Positions 1 through 6,775 of a stretch of 64,000 nucleotides of DNA are shown piece after piece. The notes beneath the pieces are model-generated. The model was not told where the DNA came from. It saw only the letters and a program-made list of their open reading frames with translations, and made no database searches. Source of the stretch: Shewanella indica (GTDB lineage: Bacteria; Pseudomonadota; Gammaproteobacteria; Enterobacterales; Shewanellaceae); contig NZ_NIJK01000027.1 of NCBI RefSeq assembly GCF_002836975.1, positions 1-64,000 of the forward strand. The letters run 5' to 3'. The translations under genes and the position numbers were made by a program. How positions within the stretch are numbered: position 1 is the stretch's first letter; every line of letters starts with the position of its first letter.

Positions 1-837
1 ACTATCAAAAAACACAACCCACAGCGTATCGTTATCGAAGCGACTGGGCGCCTAGAAATGCCCTTCGTGTTAGCGTGTACCGAGGCCAAGTTGCCTATTG
101 TTCGTGCCAATCCTGTTCATATCAGACGCTTTGCCGGTGCTATTGGTCGTAGAGCCAAAAATGACCGCTTAGATGCACAGCTTATCGCCCATTATGGTGA
201 AGCCATTAAACCTGATTTGACGGTCATAAAGGCTAAGAACATACGTTTAATGAGTGACTTAGTAATTCGCCGCAATCAGCTGCTCGCGATGCAGACCATG
301 GAGAAAAATCGTATTCAAATTTTGCCTAAGCACCTACATTCGACAATGACACCCATCCTGACTGCGATAAAAAATCAGGTCTCAAAGATTGAAAATAAGC
401 TTGTCAAACTCATCGAAGATTGCCCCGAATACCAAACTAAAAATACCCTCTTACAAAGCGTACCTGGTATCGGCAATATCGCCGCTGCGTCTATCATCAG
501 CAATGTGCCTGAGTTAGGCTACATTACCAACAAGCAAGCGGCTTCACTCATCGGCGTCGCCCCTATTACACGTGAAAGCGGACGCTACAAAGGGAAACGA
601 GTCATCCAAGGAGGCCGCGCACAGGTGAGAACCGTTTTGTACATGGCCATGATGTCAGCCATGCAATGTAATCCTGTTTTCAAGGACACTTACGCTCGAT
701 TACTCGAAGCTGGAAAACCAAAGAAAGTGGCGATTATTGCCTGCGTTCGCAAGATGGTGGTCATCCTAAACTCTATGCTTCGAGATGGCATCATGTGGGA
801 CCAAAACATCGCCCAAAATAAAGGATTGACGCCATAG
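1..837 (+). CDS. IS110-family transposase, 5' end cut by the window edge
   Basis: The reading frame is open from the first base, so the gene begins left of the window. The first visible residues contain VIEATGRLE, the usual second block of the DEDD (RuvC-like) catalytic domain of IS110-type recombinases. NDRLDAQLIAHYG, about 50 residues on, fits its last acidic block. The C-terminal half is a Transposase_20 domain: a helix-hairpin-helix SVPGIGNIAAASIISN, then ESGRYKGKR with the probable nucleophilic serine, then GGRAQVRTVLYMAMMSA. Members of this family recombine with a bridge RNA encoded in a non-coding end of the element; the left end is outside the window. The stop lies 7 bases from the stop of the convergent Abi gene, so the right end of the element is very short or runs into that gene. 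Family assignment is firm; subgroup is not decided. Confidence 0.93.
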   Translation, partial: TIKKHNPQRIVIEATGRLEMPFVLACTEAKLPIVRANPVHIRRFAGAIGRRAKNDRLDAQLIAHYGEAIKPDLTVIKAKNIRLMSDLVIRRNQLLAMQTMEKNRIQILPKHLHSTMTPILTAIKNQVSKIENKLVKLIEDCPEYQTKNTLLQSVPGIGNIAAASIISNVPELGYITNKQAASLIGVAPITRESGRYKGKRVIQGGRAQVRTVLYMAMMSAMQCNPVFKDTYARLLEAGKPKKVAIIACVRKMVVILNSMLRDGIMWDQNIAQNKGLTP

Positions 838-842
838 TCGTT

Positions 843-853
843 TGTTAGCTCGC
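843..853. repeat. Left arm of 11-bp inverted repeat around the Abi gene
   Basis: TGTTAGCTCGC here is the exact reverse complement of the sequence at 1707-1717. It overlaps the stop codon of the Abi gene. The bases beyond the 11 do not pair. The pair brackets exactly one gene, as the ends of a small mobile unit would, but the core does not fit the integron GTTRRRY rule. Confidence 0.7.
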
Positions 854-1678
854 TGACTTACGTTTTTCGTCCCAAGTTTCAAGCACAAACATTGCTATTG
901 TATGCGCAGAGTGAATTGCCAAACGAGCATGACGAGGCTTTAATTTATACATAACTCGACCCTCACCATGCGCTGAACTGGCATGTGTGCGAAACGCTCC
1001 AATACCGTCAACAATTGACAGGATGCCGGATAACACTCTTTTTAAGTCATCATCTTGAACCAATTTAGGATCGAAACCTAAATCACCACGCACAACTTTC
1101 CAAACGTTTTGTAGATCTTGCTTTTGAGGTTGTGCTAATTGCTCGTCAGCAATATAGACCTTAAATATGGATTCCAAAATGTTGCAAGCTGCTGACACTG
1201 ACTCTCTAGGTTCAGAGTTTACATTTGCTAGTGCTCTTGTAAATTCAGCTTCAATTGAGGGGATGTCTCTACCTTTAATTAAGTCAGACAAGGAGCGACT
1301 TGGAGCTGAACTACCATCAGATACAATACCGCCATTAATGTAAGTTAGATTGCACTGCGCAAGTATTGACTCAAGCTTTTCTTTGAATTCCTTTTTATGA
1401 TTGGTAACGTTAGTTCCCCACAGGAAGACCTCTTCCTCTTCTTGCTTTGGTAACTCCATATACGTTTCAATCAACTTACCAAGGACTTTTAATGGTTCGC
1501 CTGATTCTTTGTTAATTCGTCTTAGCCACGCTTGAACTTTAACGGGCTTAGAACCTTCAGGCGGCTCCCCTGGAGCATCAGCATATAAGAAAAGGTTATC
1601 GAGACTTGCATGAGTTTCGAGTGCAGATAAATTGTCTGATAAAACCGCGATTACGGGCGCAGGAATGTCTTTTCTCAT
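845..1678 (-). CDS. Abortive-infection family protein (Abi_C domain)
   Basis: The product has 277 residues. The C-terminal 80 residues match the Abi_C pattern found at the end of many phage-abortive-infection proteins: a helical region with GIGAFRTHASSAHGEG, then ARLAIHSAHTIAMFVLETW. The N-terminal 180 residues are not recognised; they are charged, with a KQEEEEVFLWG stretch near 78-88 and no membrane segment. Start ATG at 1678 has AAGAGG four bases upstream. The gene stands alone, opposite to the adjacent IS110 transposase, and 11-bp inverted repeats lie 29 bases before its start and across its stop. A role in phage defence is inferred from the family only. Nothing in the sequence shows what triggers it or what it attacks. 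Confidence 0.8.
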   Translation of the reverse strand: MRKDIPAPVIAVLSDNLSALETHASLDNLFLYADAPGEPPEGSKPVKVQAWLRRINKESGEPLKVLGKLIETYMELPKQEEEEVFLWGTNVTNHKKEFKEKLESILAQCNLTYINGGIVSDGSSAPSRSLSDLIKGRDIPSIEAEFTRALANVNSEPRESVSAACNILESIFKVYIADEQLAQPQKQDLQNVWKVVRGDLGFDPKLVQDDDLKRVLSGILSIVDGIGAFRTHASSAHGEGRVMYKLKPRHARLAIHSAHTIAMFVLETWDEKRKSAS

Positions 1679-1706
1679 ATTGCCTCTTAATTAAAAATTG
1701 ATGATT

Positions 1707-1717
1707 GCGAGCTAACA
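1707..1717. repeat. Right arm of 11-bp inverted repeat around the Abi gene
   Basis: GCGAGCTAACA is the exact partner of 843-853 and lies upstream of the Abi start codon. The two arms are 853 bases apart. Confidence 0.7.
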
Positions 1718-1728
1718 GCTGTATAGTG

Positions 1729-1841
1729 CGCATGCGCGTTTTAGTTCTCGGAGGAGTGTAAACACGCATAGCTATCTGTTTGTATTGGCTGGATATAATA
1801 CCATTTAGTCCAAATATCCCTTGCTGCTAAACGCGCATGCG
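1729..1841. repeat. 13-bp inverted repeat enclosing about 87 bases
   Basis: CGCATGCGCGTTT at 1729-1741 is the exact reverse complement of 1829-1841. Both arms contain the self-palindrome CGCATGCG. A direct repeat CAGCTGTAT flanks the structure at 1716-1724 and 1866-1874. No ORF lies inside. It could be a miniature element or an imperfect recombination site; I see no known family signature. The rest of 1679-1975 is A+T-rich spacer with no gene. Confidence 0.55.
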
Positions 1842-1975
1842 TGGTTTCCAAACCTATTATCTACCAGCTGTATTTTTTAACATTATGAATTTGATGCTAT
1901 TTTCTAAAATGTTACAGAAATAATGCGCAAAATTATCTACAAATTCCCGGCATTTTTCCTGGAACGGCAATAATA

Positions 1976-1991
1976 CTGTATAAAAAATCAG
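1976..1991 (+). promoter_or_regulatory. LexA (SOS) box
   Basis: CTGTATAAAAAATCAG has the CTG-N10-CAG form with the A/T-rich core of gammaproteobacterial LexA operators, preceded by TA. It lies 16 bases upstream of the ATG at 2008, with a GAGGT ribosome-binding site between, so LexA bound here would block the small ORF that follows. Confidence 0.72.
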
Positions 1992-2007
1992 TTATGAGGT
2001 GCTTGTC

Positions 2008-2183
2008 ATGAGCGCGCCAAGTCGTTCAAGGGCTCTACAATCCAGGCCCAACAAAAAGCATTAAGTAAAGCCATGGCTACCGCACGGGTCCAAACTCTGT
2101 TTGTCCCTGCATTCCGCTTAATGCAGAAAAGTGTTGTTGCTTTCGGCCTTAAGCTTAAGAAAGTGCTAAAGCTAAGCGTTTGA
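2008..2183 (+). pseudogene. Small SOS-controlled ORF with an apparent 2-base insertion
   Basis: ATG at 2008 follows a LexA box and a GAGGT ribosome-binding site, yet its frame stops after 18 codons. The frame that starts two bases later stays open from 1998 to the TGA at 2181 and reads KGSTIQAQQKALSKAMATAR and so on to KVLKLSV. If one GC is removed from the GCGCGCC at 2012-2018, the ATG joins this frame and gives a protein of about 57 residues, basic and amphipathic, ending in a lysine/leucine helix. I do not recognise the family. The simplest reading is an SOS-induced small protein broken by a dinucleotide slip. A sequencing error, or translation from the internal ATG at 2070, are alternatives. 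Confidence 0.5.
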
Positions 2184-2315
2184 ATTGGTTATACAATACC
2201 CAGTACTGAATTTGAAAACAATTAGCCAAAGGTCAAGTTCTGCCAAAGGCAACAAAACCCTGATTTGGTTTGTTTTTGAAGCAGAATTGACTGGGTTTGA
2301 AACCCAAAGCAACAT

Positions 2316-2805
2316 GACTTTAAGCCGCTGGCACAGCGGCTATCATAGCTTCCAGCTAAAAGTTCCTAAGTTAGTACTGGCCGAGCTTCCGGCCACGGTG
2401 TAGCCCATCACCTGTGGTGCACCTTTCGCACAGGCGATACTGTGACACGCTGCGAGTACGTCCTTGTAAGCTCTGCCTCGCCATCCCTGGCTTGGAAGGT
2501 CACAGTTCCACCTGTGCCTGGAAAATAGGTGTATGTCTGCAAACTCTTCAGATATTTCAAGCTACTCAGCGCTAACAGAGTTGTACCAATTCCCCCTCGG
2601 TGTCGCCGAAAGCCGTTGGCGCAAATAACGTGGCTGAGGCATGGATGCCGAAGCAGCGACAGTCGAATCAGGGATGAGCGTCTGAAGCGATAGTTATTTG
2701 CGCCATTAGGCCGAGGGGCTTTCGACACCGTGTGGGGCGGCAAGGGAGATCCAAGAGGGGATTGCTGTTGATCCCTTCTTGGTCGGGTGTGGGGCGAAGC
2801 TCCAC
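2316..2805. repeat. Compound hairpin repeat, unit 1
   Basis: This is the first of three head-to-tail units of about 490 bases. Its first 134 bases (2316-2449) match 2806-2939 at all but one position. Hairpins in order: GCCGCT/AGCGGC near 2324-2340; GGCC/GGCC near 2369-2384; CACC-TGT-GGTG near 2409; CACAG/CTGTG near 2430-2445; a short GCCA/TGGC hairpin near 2480; then a long stem, with 2617-2629 pairing perfectly with 2693-2705 over 13 bp and outer pairing of 2599-2614 with 2717-2729; 2751-2762 with 2771-2782; and GTGGGGC/GCTCCAC just before the next unit. ORFs that cross it follow the repeats rather than any domain and look spurious. Confidence 0.8.
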
Positions 2806-3293
2806 GACTTTAAGCCGCTGGCACAGCGGCTATCATAGCTTCCAGCTAAAAGTCCCTAAGTTAGTACTGGCCGAGCTTCCGGCCACGGTGTAGCCCATCA
2901 CCTGTGGTGCACCTTTCGCACAGGCGATACTGTGACACGGTGTGAATACGTCCATGTAGCCTCGACGAAAACGTCCCTGTTTTCGACGGTCACAGTTTCG
3001 CCAGTACCTGGGGAAATAGGTGTATGTCTGCAGGTATATAAGCAATATCAAGCAGCACTGTTGTGGAAGAATTGCACCAATCCCCCTTCGGAGCCGCCGC
3101 TGGCGTTGTTGCAAATTGGCGTAGCCGAGACAGGGATGTCGAGGCTCGAAGGTCGAGCAAGGAGGCGAGTCCTGAGTGTAGCCAATTTGCTTCATAAGCC
3201 AGCGGAGTTTTCGGCTACGTCGGGGGTGTCCTTGGGGATGCAAGGGGCTTTGGACAAGCAAAGCCCCTTGCCCGGTGTGGTGTGGAACACCAC
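2806..3293. repeat. Compound hairpin repeat, unit 2
   Basis: This unit has the same module order as unit 1. After the shared 134 bases comes CGAAAAC/GTTTTCG (about 2969-2988), then the shared segment AATAGGTGTATGTCTGCA, then a long stem whose sequence differs from unit 1 but whose pairing is kept: 3111-3120 with 3181-3190 (10 bp perfect), 3097-3104 with 3198-3205 (8 bp perfect), AGCCG at 3092-3096 with CGGCT at 3212-3216, and a C-run at 3082 with a G-run at 3222. It ends with an 11-bp perfect hairpin (3241-3251/3260-3270) and GTGGTGT/ACACCAC immediately before unit 3. Confidence 0.8.
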
Positions 3294-3780
3294 GACTTTA
3301 CGCCGCTGGCACAGCGGCTAGCATTGCTTTCAGCTCAAAATAGCCAAATAACATAGATTGAACTTCCAGCAACGGATGTCTCCCATTGCCTGCCGCAGGC
3401 TTATGCACAGGCGATCCTGTGATTCGGCGAGAGTTGCACAGCAACATGCTTTCGAGCGCGAGCCAGGGACGGTGAGCTGGCCGTTAAACAGGGAAGTTGT
3501 TGTGAATACGTCCATGTAGCCTCGACGAAAACATCTGACCTACAAGGACGTAGGAAATGCCGAATTTGTCGGGAACAAAATTCGGCCCTGTTTTCGACGG
3601 TCACAGTTCCGCCTGTGCCTGGAAATTAGGTGTATGTCTGCAGACACTTCAGATGTTCCAAGCTACTCAGCGCTAACAGAATTACACCGATTCCCCTTCG
3701 AAGCCGCCGCTAGGCTTTGTTTGCATATTGGCGTAGCCGAGGCCGGCTTGGAAAATTGAAAACGAATTTTCCGAAGCAAT
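3294..3780. repeat. Compound hairpin repeat, unit 3 (diverged, 3' truncated)
   Basis: The opening GCCGCT/AGCGGC hairpin is kept. The module at about 3394-3406 has become GCCTG-CCG-CAGGC where units 1 and 2 have CACC-TGT-GGTG, so the pairing is conserved and the sequence is not. The CGAAAAC/GTTTTCG stem (about 3525-3597) has taken in two inner hairpins, CCTAC/GTAGG and GCCGAATTT/AAATTCGGC. The block AGCTACTCAGCGCTAACAGA is shared with unit 1. The 3' arms of the long stem are missing; a short hairpin GGAAAATT/AATTTTCC (3750-3772) stands there instead. No gene is supported here. Confidence 0.75.
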
Positions 3781-3805
3781 GCCTGATATGAAGAAACAAT
3801 GCTTG

Positions 3806-3836
3806 ATAAGAAAATGCCCTCCTATTGGAGGGCATT
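3806..3836 (-). terminator. Rho-independent terminator of yqiK
   Basis: AATGCCCTCC (3813-3822) and GGAGGGCATT (3827-3836) form a 10-bp stem with loop TATT. On the minus strand it is followed by TTTCTT. It lies 21 bases beyond the yqiK stop. Confidence 0.85.
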
Positions 3837-3857
3837 CATTGATGAGTACAACCTAGC

Positions 3858-5690
3858 TTAAGCGTTTCTCGGTTGCTCAGGCTTATCTATATCCAAAGTC
3901 ACTTCATAGGCCACATTGTTTTGGCTGACAGGCTTTACCGTCTCCACTTTGGGCTCGACACTAGCCTTGGTATCCCGGGCGATTTGCAGCGCTTCATGGG
4001 TGAGCATATTGTTGCCGCTCAGCAGATCATTCAACCCGCCCTTTTCGGCATCTACCAGCCCCAACTCTCTGAGCATGGCATCAACCACAGGCGCGTTGGC
4101 ACGGTAGTTGAGCGCTGCACTGGTCACTTGCTCGGCAATGCCGCCATTGACACCGGCGCCATCGGAAGCAGCCCCCAATTGACCGGTTACGCCGCTGCCA
4201 TAGCCTTGAAGGATCTTGATACCTTCGATGTTTTCCAGTGGTTTAACTGCATTGGCGACGATTTCCGGCAGAACTTTGAGGATCGCCAGTGAGCGCTGCA
4301 GGGCAACTTGCTCGTCACGCAACACGTTCTCGGCTTCGTGCAGTGCCTGTTTACCGGCCGCTTCCACCGCATACACCTTCTCATCGGCCTCGGCCTTGAG
4401 CATCTTGGCATCAGCACTGGCGCGAGCTTCGGTCAGTATCGCTATGGATCTGTCTTCGGCGGCGCGTTTCTCGGCTTCAGCCTGAACTGTAACGCCAACA
4501 GCTTCCCGCTCTGCCTCTTTACGGGCGTCAATAACTTCAATCTCTTTGCGACGATTGGCCTCAGCCACCTGACGCACTGTGATTACCGCTTCCTCTTTTT
4601 CAACCTTGAGCTTTTCGGCCTCGGCGGCGCGGGCCCTGGCGGCAGATTCTTCTTCCGACTTGGCGGCAACCGCAATCTGTTTCTCCTGTTCGGAGACTTC
4701 GATATCTCGCAGCTGTTGAATTCTGGCCTGCTCAATTTGCTTACGCTTTTCAATCTCGCGGGTTTCTATGTCTTTGGTCTTTTCAATTTCCGCCGACTCG
4801 ATGGCGCGTTCCTTGGCGATTTCCGCCTCCCGCTCCTCACGCTGCTTTTGCTCTTTCTGCTTGATGATCTCGGCCTTTTGCTCGGCGCGCTTGAACTCCA
4901 GTGCCTGCTGCTGGATCAGACGTGCTTCCTCTTCGGCCTTTTCAATGTTCAGCGACTCTTTTTCGGCTTCCAGGTTACGCAGCTCAATCTGGATCCTGTT
5001 ATCCTGCTGAATATCGTTGGTTTCTTTGCGCTTTTCTTCGATGATCTTGGCGAGTCTGGCACGACCTTCGGCGTCAAAGGCGTTGTTCTCATTGAAGAAC
5101 TCCAGCTCTGTCTGATCAAAACCTGTCAGAGAAACCGACTCCAGTTCCAGACCGTTTTTCTCAAGATCGTTGGCAACGTTGTTCTGCACCCGCTGTACAA
5201 AGTCGGCCCGCTGCTCGTGCATCTCTGTCATGTTCATTTCGGCAGCCACTGCGCGCAGCACGTCAACAAACTTGGACTCCATCAGCTTCTTGAGCTCTTC
5301 CACCCTATTGGTGCGACCGCCCAATGTCTGGGCCGCCATGGAGATACCTTCGGCATTGGGGGCCACCCTCAAGTAAAAGTCGGCCTTGACGTCCACCCGC
5401 ATTCTGTCTTTGGTGATCAGGGCATCTTTTTGGGTCTTGCCCACTTCGATGCGCAGGGTGTTCATATTGACGTGAATAATTTCATGCAGTACCGGCAGGA
5501 CAATGGCGCCGCCATCTTTGACTACCTTTTCACCACCGAAACCCGTGCGCACAAAGGCCATTTCTTTGGTGGCGCGGCAATAGAGCTTGGCAAAAATAAA
5601 CCCTATCACCAACAAACAGAGCACTACTGCGCCTGCGGTAAACAGCAACATACTGGTGCCGCTGGTATTTAAACCCGGGATGGTTTCCAT
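3858..5690 (-). CDS. yqiK: Flotillin-like inner-membrane protein YqiK
   Basis: The product has 610 residues. One membrane segment lies near residues 13-35 (MLLFTAGAVVLCLLVIGFIF). An SPFH/band-7 domain follows from about 45 to 215 (RTGFGGEKVVKDGG, VKADFYLRVAPNAEGI). A long Glu/Lys/Ala-rich coiled coil fills about 215-460, and a flotillin-type tail with ILQGYGSG near 490 ends the protein. Flotillins form membrane rings or scaffolds linked to membrane microdomains and envelope stress. The gene is 26 bases downstream of the OB-fold gene yqiJ, the usual pairing in Enterobacteria, and both end at the terminator at 3806-3836. A 454-residue ORF on the other strand is only a shadow of the coiled coil. 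Confidence 0.93.
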   Translation of the reverse strand: METIPGLNTSGTSMLLFTAGAVVLCLLVIGFIFAKLYCRATKEMAFVRTGFGGEKVVKDGGAIVLPVLHEIIHVNMNTLRIEVGKTQKDALITKDRMRVDVKADFYLRVAPNAEGISMAAQTLGGRTNRVEELKKLMESKFVDVLRAVAAEMNMTEMHEQRADFVQRVQNNVANDLEKNGLELESVSLTGFDQTELEFFNENNAFDAEGRARLAKIIEEKRKETNDIQQDNRIQIELRNLEAEKESLNIEKAEEEARLIQQQALEFKRAEQKAEIIKQKEQKQREEREAEIAKERAIESAEIEKTKDIETREIEKRKQIEQARIQQLRDIEVSEQEKQIAVAAKSEEESAARARAAEAEKLKVEKEEAVITVRQVAEANRRKEIEVIDARKEAEREAVGVTVQAEAEKRAAEDRSIAILTEARASADAKMLKAEADEKVYAVEAAGKQALHEAENVLRDEQVALQRSLAILKVLPEIVANAVKPLENIEGIKILQGYGSGVTGQLGAASDGAGVNGGIAEQVTSAALNYRANAPVVDAMLRELGLVDAEKGGLNDLLSGNNMLTHEALQIARDTKASVEPKVETVKPVSQNNVAYEVTLDIDKPEQPRNA

Positions 5691-5716
5691 TCCTGTTGTT
5701 TCCTTCTTTGGTTGGA

Positions 5717-6349
5717 TTATTGTTCAAAACGGGTGGCAGACCACACGCGGCCGCTGCGTCTTAGCAGCACCACTTGCACCCCTGCCGGGAATTCGGTGTC
5801 TTCGTCTTCGGGTTCGACCAGGACATAGTGTTTCTGACGGTACTGATCCTGAACCACAGCCTCGCTGGGATTTCCCTTGATGGCGCAGCCGAGCGTTACT
5901 GTGCCTACGCTGCCGCTGAGATCTTCGATTGAGACGGCGCTGGATTCATTTTTGGGAAGGATTCGGGCCAGCTGCCCACCGAGGAAATGGCAGGCAACCG
6001 CCGCCAACGGCAAGGCCAGCAACAAGGAAAACACTTGCGGCAACAGGGCCGAGGTCAGCAGCCAGGAAAAATAGTTAAGTAGGTAGCCCATAATACTGAA
6101 ACATCCCAGTGCCAGTACAAACCAGATGAGCACAGGCAGCCTATCCAGGCAGAGCCAACCGGCCAGCGCTGTCAGTCCGCCCTGAGGCAGGTCAGTATCA
6201 AGATCGGCATCGGGAAGCCAGTCATCCATGGCGGCCATCAGGCTGATACCCGCGATTAATGTGAGTCCCTCTATCACTCCAAGCAGTGCCACTATCGCCA
6301 AGGCTACAGCATAGGGCAGATTGGACTGGGCCAGAAAAAAGTCCAGCAC
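5717..6349 (-). CDS. yqiJ: YqiJ-like membrane protein with C-terminal OB-fold
   Basis: The product has 210 residues. Three hydrophobic stretches lie at about 12-40, 70-95 and 98-125. A soluble C-terminal domain (about 140-210) starts with SIEDLSGSVGTVTLG, which fits the NfeD/YqiJ OB-fold. Proteins of this type are encoded next to flotillins and are thought to work with them at the membrane. It is the first gene of a two-gene operon with yqiK. The start ATG at 6349 has AAGGAGGAATCC just upstream. Confidence 0.88.
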   Translation of the reverse strand: MLDFFLAQSNLPYAVALAIVALLGVIEGLTLIAGISLMAAMDDWLPDADLDTDLPQGGLTALAGWLCLDRLPVLIWFVLALGCFSIMGYLLNYFSWLLTSALLPQVFSLLLALPLAAVACHFLGGQLARILPKNESSAVSIEDLSGSVGTVTLGCAIKGNPSEAVVQDQYRQKHYVLVEPEDEDTEFPAGVQVVLLRRSGRVWSATRFEQ

Positions 6350-6775
6350 AGGATTCCTCCTTGTGGGCGACGACCGCTCCCGGTCGCCAACATTCCATAT
6401 ATGCCTGTTAAATTCAGGTAATTCCTGAGTTTACCTCCAGGCAAGCTTGGACTCCAATAGCTTTTATCTGCATTTGACGTCAGAAATCGGAAGCAGTTCA
6501 CACTAAGGCTCAAATCCAGAAGGCTTTATGCTGCCATAGCAACGCTTGAGGCTTAACCAGGCTCAGTTAACCTTAAGTCGCAAACTGCCGGCTCAATATC
6601 GGCAACAGGGAATAACCCAATTAGTGGCACACCTTTATTTTTTGTTACAAAACATTACCTTAATCAATCTACGCATGAGTAAAGCCTACTGAAAACTGCT
6701 TGAGTATCGTCCCTTGGCTTGGTTAGCATAGGGGCAGTTATTCTTTGATGAATGCCAGACATTCCAGAGCACACC
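6350..6775. other. Divergent intergenic region, yqiJ / carboxypeptidase
   Basis: No gene is seen here. There is a small palindrome TCAGG-TAATT-CCTGA near 6414-6428 and a hairpin GGCGAC/GTCGCC near 6367-6388 close to the yqiJ start. Both promoters must lie here, but I cannot place them confidently. Confidence 0.5.

Noticed and set aside
2185-2403. 72-residue ORF overlapping repeat unit 1
   Set aside because: It runs from unique sequence into the repeat, and the same peptide (TLSRWHSG and so on) recurs wherever the repeat occurs. No ribosome-binding site, no domain.
2408-3604. Several 60-140-residue ORFs on both strands within the repeat units
   Set aside because: They share peptides only because the DNA is repeated, overlap each other on both strands, and lack start signals.
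2316-3780. Possible CRISPR array or integron cassette array
   Set aside because: Units are far too long for CRISPR, spacers are not uniform, and no cas genes are near. The GTTRRRY/RYYYAAC integron cores are missing and no integrase is present.
4308-5672. 454-residue ORF opposite yqiK
   Set aside because: It is the complement of the coiled-coil coding sequence, rich in Leu/Phe/Gly as expected from antisense Glu/Lys codons.
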